Shown in pieces: positions 33,105 through 41,900 of a stretch of 64,000 bases of DNA; position 1 is the stretch's first letter; each line of letters begins with the position of its first letter. Below the pieces are notes generated by a model. The model searched no databases. It was not told where the DNA came from and worked only from the letters and a program-made list of their open reading frames with translations. A program made the translations under genes and the position numbers. The DNA is from Flavobacterium caeni (GTDB taxonomy: Bacteria; Bacteroidota; Bacteroidia; Flavobacteriales; Flavobacteriaceae): the NCBI RefSeq assembly GCF_900101895.1, contig NZ_FMVF01000008.1:106304-170303 (forward strand), read 5' to 3'.

Positions 33105-34557
33105 ATCGGATGTTTGAAAAGCCCGGCGGGACGTCGCGGTACATTTCGGTCTTGAGTTGCTGCATCGGGCGCAAATCCTTTACGGGTCGCTGCGATGGGG
33201 TTTGATTTTGTGGTATGCGTCCGCCGCCCACAATGTGCATGATGGCTGCGTTGAGCAATGGTTCGTTTGTGTTGCCGAGCGCGCCCAGGTTTTGGATATT
33301 TTCTTGGATCGGTTCGTCGGGTTGCAATCCGTTGACGTAGTCGCCGAATCCTACCTTGTTCACGATCTTGAGCACCAGCGGCTGCATGGCGTAGCGGTGG
33401 TTCGGGCTCGCGCCGAGTTTCGAAAAGGACGGCGAATCGTATAAAGTGATCGATCCTACATTTTTGCCGATGGTACGGTCGCCGATTTGCACCACATCGA
33501 TGTAAGGCTCGAGGCTGTTGATGACCAATTCACTGGCCGATGCCGTGGCGCGCGTGGTTAGCACATAAACCCGGTCGAGGTTCAAACTCTGGATGGCGCC
33601 GCCGTTTTCGATGCGGTTGGAGAACAAATTGACGAGCGTTCCGGGGCTGTTTTCAAGATAATAGGCCTCGACCTTGGCGTTCCATTGTTCCTTGGCGAAC
33701 ACCTGCCCGTTGAACTGCCCTGTGATCATACTGGCCAATCGCGCCGCCGTTGCGATCGATCCGCCGCCGTTGTAGCGCAAATCGAGTACCAGATCGGTGA
33801 TGCCTTGCGATTTGAGTTGTCCGAAAGCATCGTTGAGTTGGGTTTCGTATGCGGGGTAAAATCCGTTGTACATCAAATAACCGATTTTGTGCGCACCCTC
33901 GTTGATCACTTGGGTCAGCAAAACAGGATTCTCGGAAAGTACGGTTTTGGTGAGCGACAACGATTGTCCGTTGGGCGTAAAATTGGCGTTGTCGTAATCG
34001 GCGAAATTGACGGTGTAGCTGTTTTGCGACAACAATCCGATGTAATTGTCGACGTTGAGTTGTTGGCCGTTTATGCCATAGATCAAATCGCCACGCTGGA
34101 TGTCTTTGGTTGCCGCGTCTGAATTGGGCAAAATGTAACGCACTACCGCAATGATTTCGTATTCGGAATCGTCCTTGTAATACAGCGCCAGATCGGCACC
34201 GTGGTTGCGCGTCGTCCCCGAAAGTACGCCTTCGAGGTCATTGTAGTTGCTGTAAATGACACTGAACCTGTCGATGGCTTGGTCTGCAGGAAATTGCGAG
34301 GCGGGTTTGTACAACAGGCTTTGGAACAATTCGCCCGGATTAGGGTAGCCGTACAAAAACGCGTTCAAATCTTGTTGGTCACCGAATTTGTAGTCCGATA
34401 ACTCGGGTACATCGGCCTGCCACAGATAGTACAGGTTGAGTCCTTTCCAGACAAAATCCTGTACTTCGATGTTTTGCGGTACGTCGTGGTCGTCTTTTTC
34501 GCATCCGACAAGCATGCCCATGACAAGAAAGAGCAATATTTTCAAAGGATTTTTCAT
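33103..34557 (-). CDS. S41 family C-terminal processing peptidase lipoprotein
   Basis: A 484-residue lipoprotein (GMLVGC, Cys near residue 19). It has an N-terminal helical domain, a PDZ-like segment near residues 130-200 (DIQRGDLIYGINGQQLNVDNY) and the S41 protease domain with DLRYNGGGS, the nucleophile Ser in TRATASASELV and the Lys in GDRTIGKNVGS, so the CtpA-type Ser-Lys dyad appears intact. The chosen ATG is the start of the signal sequence. The substrate is unknown; such proteins are often single genes in Flavobacteriia. Confidence 0.9.
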   Translation of the reverse strand: MKNPLKILLFLVMGMLVGCEKDDHDVPQNIEVQDFVWKGLNLYYLWQADVPELSDYKFGDQQDLNAFLYGYPNPGELFQSLLYKPASQFPADQAIDRFSVIYSNYNDLEGVLSGTTRNHGADLALYYKDDSEYEIIAVVRYILPNSDAATKDIQRGDLIYGINGQQLNVDNYIGLLSQNSYTVNFADYDNANFTPNGQSLSLTKTVLSENPVLLTQVINEGAHKIGYLMYNGFYPAYETQLNDAFGQLKSQGITDLVLDLRYNGGGSIATAARLASMITGQFNGQVFAKEQWNAKVEAYYLENSPGTLVNLFSNRIENGGAIQSLNLDRVYVLTTRATASASELVINSLEPYIDVVQIGDRTIGKNVGSITLYDSPSFSKLGASPNHRYAMQPLVLKIVNKVGFGDYVNGLQPDEPIQENIQNLGALGNTNEPLLNAAIMHIVGGGRIPQNQTPSQRPVKDLRPMQQLKTEMYRDVPPGFSNIR

Positions 34558-34676
34558 AGCATCGGCAGAATTTTTACCCACGTAAAAATAAAAATTTTAG
34601 TTTTATGTAAATTGTTTTGTAACAAAAATAAAACGCCTTCGTCTGGCTTTCAATCATCATCAAAAAACGAACAATT

Positions 34677-35186
34677 ATGAATCAGAACGAGTTTATGCAG
34701 CTGGTTTCGCCATTCAAGAGCAAGATCTTTCGGGTGGCGAAGCGTTTGCTCGTAAGCACTGAAGAAGCCGAAGACGCGACGCAGGAAGTTCTGGTAAAAT
34801 TGTGGACCAAAAACGAAACACTGTCGGAGTACAATAGTGTCGAAGCGCTTGCGATGACCATGACCAAGAATTATTGTTTGGATCAGCTCAAGAGCAAACG
34901 CGCCGGCAACCTCCGGATCGTCCACAACAATTTTACCGACCGCGAACCGCCGCTTCAAAAGCAAGTCGAAGACAACGACGCAATGAGTTGGGTAGAGAAA
35001 GTAATCAATCAACTGCCCGAGCAACAAAGGCTCATCGTACAAATGCGCGACATCGAACAGTACGAATACGAAGACATCGCCAAAATATTAGAGATGAATG
35101 AAACCGCCATCCGTGTGGCGCTTTCAAGAGCAAGGAAAACAATACGGGAATTTATGACCAAAACACACCGCTATGGAATCGGATAA
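34677..35186 (+). CDS. ECF-type RNA polymerase sigma factor
   Basis: A 169-residue sigma-70 family member with regions 2 and 4 only. Region 2: RVAKRLLVSTEEAEDATQEVLVKLWTK (about residues 20-46). Region 4 HTH: EQYEYEDIAKILEMNETAIRVALSRARKTIREFM (about 124-157). It directs RNA polymerase to a small set of promoters. Its 3' end overlaps the next gene, a membrane protein of anti-sigma layout, by 14 bp, and two DUF4252 genes follow, a module common in Flavobacteriia. Confidence 0.93.
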   Translation: MNQNEFMQLVSPFKSKIFRVAKRLLVSTEEAEDATQEVLVKLWTKNETLSEYNSVEALAMTMTKNYCLDQLKSKRAGNLRIVHNNFTDREPPLQKQVEDNDAMSWVEKVINQLPEQQRLIVQMRDIEQYEYEDIAKILEMNETAIRVALSRARKTIREFMTKTHRYGIG

Positions 35187-35619
35187 AATAGAACAATTAC
35201 TCGAAAAATACTTTGAAGGAGAAACCACCACGGCGCAGGAAAAGCAATTGCAAGATTATTTTTCCGGCGATGTACCCGCGCATCTGGAACAATACAAACC
35301 AATGTTCGGCTATTTCTCCTTGGCCAGGGAACAACAATTTGAACAAACCGTACCACTACAATCTGGAAAACGCAAAAGAGTAGCGTGGTTATCGGTGGCC
35401 GCTTCGGTCGTTGTCCTGGTGGGTGTAGGCACTTTTGCCTATTTCAACCAAACGCAACCGCAGGACCTGGGTACGTACGACAGTCCAGAGGAAGCGTTCA
35501 GGGAGACCCAAAAAGCGTTGGCGTTGTTGTCCAGCCACGTCAACACGGGCGTCGAGAGCGTCCAGTACATGCAAACGTTCGAAGCCACGAAAGACCGCGT
35601 GTTCATAGACCACCACTAA
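35173..35619 (+). CDS. membrane protein, probable anti-sigma factor
   Basis: A 148-residue protein with a cytoplasmic N-terminus starting MESDKIEQLLEKYFEGETTTAQEKQLQDYF (the anti-sigma-like helical start frequently seen beside Bacteroidota ECF factors), one membrane helix (about residues 72-92) and a short periplasmic tail. Overlap with the sigma gene and topology support an anti-sigma role, but no ZAS zinc motif is present, so this is inference. Confidence 0.72.
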   Translation: MESDKIEQLLEKYFEGETTTAQEKQLQDYFSGDVPAHLEQYKPMFGYFSLAREQQFEQTVPLQSGKRKRVAWLSVAASVVVLVGVGTFAYFNQTQPQDLGTYDSPEEAFRETQKALALLSSHVNTGVESVQYMQTFEATKDRVFIDHH

Positions 35620-35679
35620 GGCTTCCTGTGTCCCGCAGCAAAGGGAATTGTCAAACTTAAAAACTAAAAATTTCCAAAA

Positions 35680-36231
35680 ATGAAAAAGTTCATAATCGCC
35701 AGCTTGATGCTGTTGTTTTCGGCGCCTACATTTGCCCAGGGTGCTTTCGATAAATTCGACGGGCAAGACGACGTGACGTCGATCATCGTCAACAAAAAAA
35801 TGTTCGACCTCATGAGCAAGGTAAAAATGGATGCATCCGATAAGGAAGCCCAACAATACCTCGCGCTGATCAAAAAACTCGACAACCTTAAGGTGTTTAC
35901 CACCAAGAGCACACGTGTCGAGAATGAAATGAAGGCCACCGCCAATTCCTACATCAAGTCTGCAGGGCTCGACGAGCTGATGCGCATCACCGAGAATGGG
36001 CGCAACATCAAGATCATGGTCAAATCGGGTGCTACAGATTCCCAGGTGCGCGAATTGCTGATGTTCATCGAAGGCGGCAAGGAAGACGATACCGTACTGA
36101 TGTCGCTCACGGGGAACTTTGACCTGGCCGAAATTTCGACCCTGACCGACAAAATGCGTTTCCCAGGCGGCGACGACCTCAAGAAAGCCACCAAGAGCAA
36201 AGGTCCAAAAGGCCCGAAAGGCCCAAAATAA
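35680..36231 (+). CDS. DUF4252 domain secreted protein
   Basis: A 183-residue protein with a signal peptide (residues 1-19, ending TFAQ). The DUF4252 domain spans about residues 25-160 (DDVTSIIVNKKMFDLMSKVK; YLALIKKLDNLKVFTTKS). A short collagen-like tail of three Gly-Pro-Lys repeats ends the protein. The function is unknown; the gene is co-encoded with the ECF sigma unit and with a second DUF4252 gene 6 bp downstream, so it is probably part of that regulon. Confidence 0.87.
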   Translation: MKKFIIASLMLLFSAPTFAQGAFDKFDGQDDVTSIIVNKKMFDLMSKVKMDASDKEAQQYLALIKKLDNLKVFTTKSTRVENEMKATANSYIKSAGLDELMRITENGRNIKIMVKSGATDSQVRELLMFIEGGKEDDTVLMSLTGNFDLAEISTLTDKMRFPGGDDLKKATKSKGPKGPKGPK

Positions 36232-36237
36232 AGAGCC

Positions 36238-36765
36238 ATGAAAAAGATGTTGCTTTTGACATTTGCGGCGCTGGCGGCATGTCAGTCCGAACCGACGCTT
36301 CAAAAGTATTTTGTCGCGCAAACCGACAACCAGGATTTTGTTACACTCGACGTGTCGCCCAGCATCCTCAACCTCGACCAAACCAAGTTGTCGCTCGAGC
36401 AAAAGCAGGCCTTCCAATCGTTTGACCGCATGAACATCTTGGCTTTCAAGGCCACCGATGCGAACACGGCGGAGTTTGAAACCGAGCGCGCCAAGGTAAG
36501 CCAGATCCTCAAGGATCCGAAATACCAACAACTGATGAAATTCGGCTCGGGCAAAGAAGGCGCGTCGATCAGTTTTGTAGGCGACGACGAGCACATCGAT
36601 GAGTTCGTGGTTTTTGCCAACAAAAAGGAAAACGGGTTTGCCGTGGTACGCGTGCTGGGCAACGACATGAATCCAACGAGCATCGTTACGATGGTTTCGG
36701 CGCTGCAGAATGCCGACATCGATTTAAAACAACTCGAGCCGCTTCAACAGTTGTTGGAAAAGTAA
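36238..36765 (+). CDS. DUF4252 domain lipoprotein
   Basis: A 175-residue lipoprotein (LTFAALAAC, Cys near residue 16) with a DUF4252-type domain (FDRMNILAFKATDANTAEFETERAKVSQIL; GASISFVGDDEHIDEFVVFANKKENGFAVVRVLG). It is a diverged paralogue of the preceding gene and probably the last gene of the ECF operon, since a strong terminator follows. Confidence 0.86.
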   Translation: MKKMLLLTFAALAACQSEPTLQKYFVAQTDNQDFVTLDVSPSILNLDQTKLSLEQKQAFQSFDRMNILAFKATDANTAEFETERAKVSQILKDPKYQQLMKFGSGKEGASISFVGDDEHIDEFVVFANKKENGFAVVRVLGNDMNPTSIVTMVSALQNADIDLKQLEPLQQLLEK

Positions 36766-36770
36766 TAGAC

Positions 36771-36798
36771 AAGCCTCCGAAAACGGAGGCTTTTTTTT
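36771..36798 (+). terminator. terminator of the ECF sigma operon
   Basis: AAGCCTCCG / CGGAGGCTT stem, AAAA loop, eight T residues. Confidence 0.92.
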
Positions 36799-37192
36799 AC
36801 TTATTCCTCTGGTATGAAAATGATAATCATGGTCAGTGTAGTTGCAAAGATTTCAGACGTTTATTGCCTAAATTTTGCGCTTCAAATTCAATGACAAGAA
36901 ATTTGGCCGCGTGGTGGGAATCTTTGCGCTGGCACTTGTGACATTGCGCTGGATGTAGGATGCCGTTGTCTGCCCTATAATATGACGCGGGCGGCGTTAT
37001 TCCTCATATCGACCTTGATTTTTTTACAGTGGCATTCTTTTCCTTCAGGCCGTTGCACAAAAATTGAATATCCTTTTTACGTAGCGATGCTTCTGCGCGT
37101 ATTTCCTCTTGGATCGTTTCCTATTTTGGGCATGAAGTCCGTTTGTAGGTTGGCGTACACTTTTTCTTTCGTCTCCAAAGCAACTAAACAAT
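36799..37192. other. intergenic stretch without a supported gene
   Basis: About 390 bp with no convincing coding frame. A 75-codon frame at 36982-37209 has no start context or family resemblance and is judged fortuitous. The right end runs into the probable MerR operator of the fasciclin gene. Confidence 0.5.
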
Positions 37193-37220
37193 GTTTTATA
37201 TTTTATTAAAAAAGTTAAAC
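37193..37220 (+). promoter_or_regulatory. probable CarH-like regulator site upstream of the fasciclin gene
   Basis: GTTTTATA ... AAAAAAGTTAAAC, 28 nt in total, aligns end to end with the complement of the crtI upstream site (40405-40432), which has GTTTAAC ... AAAAAGTTAAAC. The right half is identical over AAAAAGTTAAAC, the left half is degenerate. A weak -7 box TAAATTCG follows at 37237-37244. Confidence 0.5.
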
Positions 37221-37273
37221 ATAAAATTATTTCTAGTAAATTCGTCTCGTTATCAACAATTAAACTCAAAATC

Positions 37274-38251
37274 ATGAAAACAAATTCTATCTTTAAGTTG
37301 GTGCCTTTGGCGATTTGTTTTTTGACCTTTTCGTGCAACGACGACGATCAGGTTTATTATCCATCGCCCCAAGACAATTCCATTTCGGATGTAGCATCTA
37401 GAAATGACGATTTTTCAATTCTGGTGGATGCTTTGGTGCGTGCCGACCTCGTTACGACACTGGACACAGGAGGGCCTTTCACAGTGTTTGCGCCCACCAA
37501 CACCGCCTTCCAAACATTTTTATCCGCAAATGGATACGCCGACATCGACGATGTCCCGCTGGCGGCGCTGAAAGAAGTGCTGCTCAACCATGTGGTGTCT
37601 GGCGAAGTACGATCGTCGCAGTTGGTCACCGGCTATGTCAAGACACTCGCGAAAGGTTCCGCTTCGTCTAATACTTTGAGCATGTACATCAACACCGCCT
37701 CAGGGGTTGTCATCAATGGTGGCGCTGCTAACGGGGGAGCTACCGTAACAACGGCCGACATCGCCGCGGACAATGGCGTCATCCATGTCGTGGATCGCGT
37801 GATCGGGCTTCCTACGGTTGTCAACCATGCCATAGCGAACCCTGACTTCAGTATTTTGGTGCAAGCCTTGACCCGGGGTGATCAGCCTGATTTCGTAGGG
37901 GTACTATCGGGAGATGCCGCATCGCCTTTCACGGTCTTTGCGCCAACCAATACCGCTTTCGGCAATTTGCTAACCGAATTGAGCTTATCGGGATTGGCCG
38001 ATGTTCCGCAGGCCACACTCGAGAACACGCTGAAGTACCACGTCGTTACCGGTGCCAACGTACTGGCTGCCGATTTGAGTGAAGGACTTTCCGTAGCGAC
38101 CTTTCAGGGTGGGAACTTTACGGTGATGCTCTCAGGAGGGGCAAAGATCACCGATGCAAACGGCAGGGTGTCGAATATTGTCGCCACGGACGTACAGGGA
38201 TCCAACGGTGTCGTGCACGTTGTGGATAAAGTGCTCTTGCCATCATTGTAG
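37274..38251 (+). CDS. lipoprotein with two fasciclin domains
   Basis: A 325-residue lipoprotein (FLTFSC, Cys near residue 20, followed by acidic NDDD). There are two FAS1 domains, about residues 40-185 and 188-325; each has the GPFTVFAPTNTAF motif and ends with a V(I/V)HVVD(R/K)V motif. FAS1 proteins act in adhesion or cell-surface interactions. It sits beside the carotenoid genes and shares an operator-like 28-mer with crtI, so it is probably part of the same light/B12-controlled regulon. Confidence 0.9.
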   Translation: MKTNSIFKLVPLAICFLTFSCNDDDQVYYPSPQDNSISDVASRNDDFSILVDALVRADLVTTLDTGGPFTVFAPTNTAFQTFLSANGYADIDDVPLAALKEVLLNHVVSGEVRSSQLVTGYVKTLAKGSASSNTLSMYINTASGVVINGGAANGGATVTTADIAADNGVIHVVDRVIGLPTVVNHAIANPDFSILVQALTRGDQPDFVGVLSGDAASPFTVFAPTNTAFGNLLTELSLSGLADVPQATLENTLKYHVVTGANVLAADLSEGLSVATFQGGNFTVMLSGGAKITDANGRVSNIVATDVQGSNGVVHVVDKVLLPSL

Positions 38252-38261
38252 TGTTTTTTGT

Positions 38262-39416
38262 TTAATTGTAATTAGGGGGACGCGGGGTTCCCCTTTTTGC
38301 AATTATGTGTGCCAACCCTCTAAAAAAAAGCCATTTGGGGCAGGACTTCACAATAGACAACTCTTCGGTCCAGTGCGTCGCTTCGTTTAGAAAACGCAAC
38401 ACACGTCCGGGTCGGTTGTTTTTGAAAAGCCGCGTAAAGATTTCACGACCCGCATCGTTTTTAAAGCATAGCACCTCAATGAGAATCGCGTCATACCAAT
38501 AGAAGCGGTCTTTCCTGAAGAATTTCCGGAAGTCCGCGTTGCCGTCAAGAAGCGACCGTACCAGTCGCGCCGATAGTTTTTGAGCGTTGTAAAACGTGTA
38601 TCCCGTACTCGCTTTTGTCCATCCGCCCGCTGTTCCGATGTGAAGCACGTTTCGGGTGTTCCTTTTCCAGAAAGGGTAAGTGGTCATGGGAACTACACCG
38701 CGTTCCTTGGAGACGATCTCGTAGTTCACAATGCCTCGTCGGAGCAGGTACTGTTTAATTTCGTCTTCGTACTCTGATTCGGAAAGTAAATGGGACGAAA
38801 AAAGCGTATATTCGACAAGGGCGGAACGGTTTGTCGAAGGGAGGACATAAAAAAAGCGGGTGTTATCGTGTTGCGGCACATCGAAGTCCATAATCTCGGC
38901 AACTGGCTCAAAATGGTTTTGCTCGGTGCGGATGTTCCATCCAATGAAATGTTGAAGCAGTATTTTTTTACCAAGCGATGCCAGGTCGGGCGGTGCGCTG
39001 TGGAAATATTTCTTGGTGCGGTAGGTTGGTCCGTTGGTACGAACGGTCACGCCCAAGCCGTCATCTGCCCACGATAGCACCTCGGCCCGTTCGAACCGGA
39101 CCGATTCCAAAAGAGACAGGCGCTTGAGCACAAAGGCGCTTAGTGCCGAACGACGAAGGCTTTTGTAAGTGTACTCTCCAAGGATTTCAGTTGTCAGTCC
39201 GGGTGCCGTAAAATGGCCGCTGGACCAACTGCCGTCCAGAAGATCATCGAATTCGCCTTTGCCGCGCTCCCAAAAAGACCAGGTCTTCTCTTGCGTGTCC
39301 TTGTCTTTCTCCAATACCAGAATCCGTTTTTCGCCCATCGAACCGGTTTTTTGGAGCTCTAGTAAAATGAGCATGGACGACAGGCCGAATCCGCAGAAAA
39401 TATAGTCGTATGTCAT
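38262..39416 (-). CDS. crtY: lycopene beta-cyclase (CrtY type)
   Basis: A 384-residue FAD/NAD-dependent cyclase converting lycopene to beta-carotene at the membrane. The N-terminal dinucleotide site is YDYIFCGFGLSSMLILLEL, with the acidic ribose-binding residue in VLEKD. The family motif HIGTAGGWTKASTGYTF is near residue 265. The length is normal for CrtY. It is divergent from the MerR regulator with 68 bp between, and its 3' end converges on the fasciclin gene. Together with crtI, crtB and crtZ it supports a zeaxanthin pathway. Confidence 0.93.
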   Translation of the reverse strand: MTYDYIFCGFGLSSMLILLELQKTGSMGEKRILVLEKDKDTQEKTWSFWERGKGEFDDLLDGSWSSGHFTAPGLTTEILGEYTYKSLRRSALSAFVLKRLSLLESVRFERAEVLSWADDGLGVTVRTNGPTYRTKKYFHSAPPDLASLGKKILLQHFIGWNIRTEQNHFEPVAEIMDFDVPQHDNTRFFYVLPSTNRSALVEYTLFSSHLLSESEYEDEIKQYLLRRGIVNYEIVSKERGVVPMTTYPFWKRNTRNVLHIGTAGGWTKASTGYTFYNAQKLSARLVRSLLDGNADFRKFFRKDRFYWYDAILIEVLCFKNDAGREIFTRLFKNNRPGRVLRFLNEATHWTEELSIVKSCPKWLFFRGLAHIIAKRGTPRPPNYN

Positions 39417-39429
39417 CTGGCTTTTTACC

Positions 39430-39467
39430 CAAAATTAACGATATCATACCAGAAATTAGTAGATTTG
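39430..39467. promoter_or_regulatory. divergent promoter region of crtY and the MerR regulator
   Basis: A minus-strand TAATTTTG (plus 39430-39437) is placed for crtY, 13 nt before its ATG, and a plus-strand TAGATTTG (39460-39467) for the regulator, 17 nt before its ATG. Neither has a good TTG at -33, consistent with activator dependence. AAAATTAAC occurs as a direct repeat at 39431-39439 and 39475-39483 and may be a weak version of the GTTAAAC site. Confidence 0.5.
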
Positions 39468-39484
39468 ATACAGAAAATTAACCT

Positions 39485-40381
39485 ATGAGTTCCGGCATCA
39501 AAAACACATTTACCATTAAAGATCTTGAGAATCTTTCGGGCATCAAGGCCCATACCATACGAATATGGGAAAAGCGACACTGCTTGCTCTCACCAGATCG
39601 AACCCAGACGAACATAAGGTATTATGATGCCGCTAGTCTCCAGAAACTACTGAATGTAAAGCTTTTGAACGAGCATGGCTACAAGTTGTCGGCAATTGCC
39701 ACACTGAGCGAAGAGAAGATGCTCTCGCTGGTGCGCCAGATCGTGTCGCAGAAAAGCGCAAAGATCCATGCGATCAGCAGTTTCAAAATGGCCATGATGA
39801 ATTTTGACCAGCCGCTTTTCTTCCAAACCTACAATGCGCTGTTGTCTGAGAAATCCTTTAGTGAGGTTTTTTTCGAGGTGTTTGTCCCTTTGATGCAGGA
39901 GATAGGCATGTTGTGGCAAACAGCAACCATTACCCCCGCACACGAGCATTTTATCAGCTACCTGATCAGACAAAAAATCCTGACGAACATCGAGCGCATC
40001 CAGATACTGGAACATACCCGGCATGAAAAGGTATTCGTATTGTTCCTGCCCAAGGACGAGCTGCACGATGTAGGACTAATGTATTTTAACTACGAAGTGA
40101 CCTTAAATGGGTACCGGAGCATTTACCTTGGCGAAAGCGTTCCGTTGGAGAGTTTGCTCGAAGTAAAGCACCTCTTTGCCAACGTAGTGTATGTCACCTA
40201 TCTCACGGTCGTGCCCAGCGCAGCGGAATTGCCTGACTATTTGCGACGGTTTCGCGAGGAAGTCATGGACGACACTTCAGAGCTGTGGGTACTCGGGAAA
40301 CTGGCACGCGAAATCACGCCCCCCCTGCCGTTGGGTGTACGGATATTTTCGCAAATTTCTGAGGCGATAAACGAATTGTAA
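39485..40381 (+). CDS. CarH/LitR-like MerR-family B12-dependent photoreceptor regulator
   Basis: A 298-residue regulator. The N-terminal MerR winged helix (about 8-75) has FTIKDLENLSGIKAHTIRIWEKRH. A four-helix bundle (about 95-175) carries W144-x9-E154-H155, the motif that caps adenosylcobalamin in CarH. A Rossmann B12-binding domain (about 180-298) has E192-x-H194-x2-G197, the lower-ligand motif. All key residues for B12 binding are therefore present, so light sensing via adenosylcobalamin is likely. In Myxococcus and Thermus, CarH tetramers repress carotenoid genes in the dark. crtI starts 52 bp downstream. Confidence 0.87.
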   Translation: MSSGIKNTFTIKDLENLSGIKAHTIRIWEKRHCLLSPDRTQTNIRYYDAASLQKLLNVKLLNEHGYKLSAIATLSEEKMLSLVRQIVSQKSAKIHAISSFKMAMMNFDQPLFFQTYNALLSEKSFSEVFFEVFVPLMQEIGMLWQTATITPAHEHFISYLIRQKILTNIERIQILEHTRHEKVFVLFLPKDELHDVGLMYFNYEVTLNGYRSIYLGESVPLESLLEVKHLFANVVYVTYLTVVPSAAELPDYLRRFREEVMDDTSELWVLGKLAREITPPLPLGVRIFSQISEAINEL

Positions 40382-40402
40382 AATTTTCTTAAAGTCTTAT
40401 TT

Positions 40403-40432
40403 TTGTTTAACTTTTTATTAAATTTGTTAAAC
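40403..40432 (+). promoter_or_regulatory. crtIBZ promoter with paired GTTTAAC/GTTAAAC sites
   Basis: GTTTAAC (40405-40411) and GTTAAAC (40426-40432) form an inverted repeat around the -7 box TAAATTTG (40419-40426). The TTG at 40403-40405 is only 13 nt from the -7 box, which is not a normal spacing. The box ends 7 nt before the crtI ATG, so the transcript would be nearly leaderless. The layout fits repression or remodelling by the MerR/CarH-like protein encoded just upstream. Confidence 0.65.
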
Positions 40433-40433
40433 A

Positions 40434-41900
40434 ATGAAACAAAAGGCTTACATTATCGGTTCGGGATTTTCTTCGCTTTCGGCAGCCTGTTATTTGGCCA
40501 AAAGCGGTTATGACGTCACGGTATTGGAGAAAAATGAACAACTGGGCGGTCGTGCACAGGTATTGCGGCGCGACGGTTTTCGGTTTGATATGGGCCCCAC
40601 CTGGTATTGGATGCCCGACGTTTTCGAGAAATTCTTTGCCGATTTCGGCAAGCACCCGTCCCAATATTATCATTTGCAGCGGTTGTCGCCTGCATATTCG
40701 GCTCATTTCAATGACGGCCAGCGCGTCGATATAGGCAGCCGCTACCGCGATATCAGGAATACGTTCGAGGGGATTGAAACTTCGGCAGCAGCTCACTTGG
40801 ATGCGTTTATGGTGGAGGCGAAGGACAACTACGTCACGGCGATCGGAGATTTGGTTTATCGTCCCGGAGAATCGGTGTTCGAGTTGGTAGGCCTGAGAAC
40901 CCTTCGCCGGATCCGTCGTTTCTTTACCCCCATCACCAAAGACATAAGAGGACGGTTCAAGGACGCGCGGCTGAAAACAATATTGGAGTTTCCCGTATTG
41001 TTTCTTGGCGCCAAACCAGCCGACACGCCTTCGTTCTACAGTTTTATGAATTATGCCGACTTCGGCATGGGTACCTGGTACCCGCAGCGGGGCATGTACA
41101 CCGTGGTGGAAGCGATGGTTTCTTTGGCCACGGAACTCGGTGTTTCTTTCCAGACGAACGCCCAGGTGCAGCGGATCGAAGTCAAAGGCAATCGCGTGAG
41201 CGGCTTGAAGGTAGGCGGACAGTTCAAAAAGGCCGACCTGGTGGTCAGCGGCGCCGATTACTACCATACCGAAAAACTTCTGGAGGAAAAGTTCAGGCAT
41301 TACTCCGAGAAATACTGGGACAGCAGGACTTTTGCCCCTTCTGCTTTATTGTTTTACATTGGATTCGACAAAAAGTTGCAGGATGTCAACCACCATATGC
41401 TTTTTTTTGACGCCGACTTCGAACAGCATGCCCAAGACATTTATGACCATCCGCGGTGGCCCGACTCGCCGGTGTTTTATGCCAGTTTTCCGAGTGTAAC
41501 CGATTCTTCGTGCGCGCCCCACGGACAGGAGTCTGCCATCATACTGGTGCCTCTTGCCTTGGGACTGACCGACAACGAGGCGTTGAGAAAAGAGATGTTC
41601 GATAAAATTATACAGCGGCTTGAGAAAAACCTTACCCAACCCCTGTCCCAGCATGTAGTGTTTTGGGAAAGTTTTGGCTCGCGCGATTTTTGTGACCGCT
41701 ACAATTCGTACAAAGGGAATGCATACGGTATGGCAAACACCTTGAAGCAAACCGCTTTCCTCAGGCCGGGTTTGCGCAGCCGAAAAGTCAAGAATCTGTT
41801 TTTTACAGGGCAACTGACCGTGCCGGGTCCCGGCATTCCCCCGGCGCTCATATCGGGCAAGTTGGTTGCGTCCCTGGTACAAAAATATGCCCGTCCATGA
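40434..41900 (+). CDS. crtI: phytoene desaturase
   Basis: A 488-residue FAD-dependent enzyme that introduces double bonds into phytoene to give lycopene. The N-terminal Rossmann motif is KAYIIGSGFSSLSAACYLAKSGYDVTVLEKNEQLGGRAQ-like, with RFDMGPTWYWMPDVFE after it. The C-terminal motif FTGQLTVPGPGIPPALISGKLVA is the carotenoid dehydrogenase signature. It is the first gene of the crtI-crtB-crtZ operon: the ATGA overlap with crtB means translational coupling. Confidence 0.95.
   Translation: MKQKAYIIGSGFSSLSAACYLAKSGYDVTVLEKNEQLGGRAQVLRRDGFRFDMGPTWYWMPDVFEKFFADFGKHPSQYYHLQRLSPAYSAHFNDGQRVDIGSRYRDIRNTFEGIETSAAAHLDAFMVEAKDNYVTAIGDLVYRPGESVFELVGLRTLRRIRRFFTPITKDIRGRFKDARLKTILEFPVLFLGAKPADTPSFYSFMNYADFGMGTWYPQRGMYTVVEAMVSLATELGVSFQTNAQVQRIEVKGNRVSGLKVGGQFKKADLVVSGADYYHTEKLLEEKFRHYSEKYWDSRTFAPSALLFYIGFDKKLQDVNHHMLFFDADFEQHAQDIYDHPRWPDSPVFYASFPSVTDSSCAPHGQESAIILVPLALGLTDNEALRKEMFDKIIQRLEKNLTQPLSQHVVFWESFGSRDFCDRYNSYKGNAYGMANTLKQTAFLRPGLRSRKVKNLFFTGQLTVPGPGIPPALISGKLVASLVQKYARP

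Noticed and set aside
36982..37209. 75-codon frame before the fasciclin gene
   Set aside because: No promoter or start context; the predicted protein resembles no family and its end overlaps the probable MerR operator.
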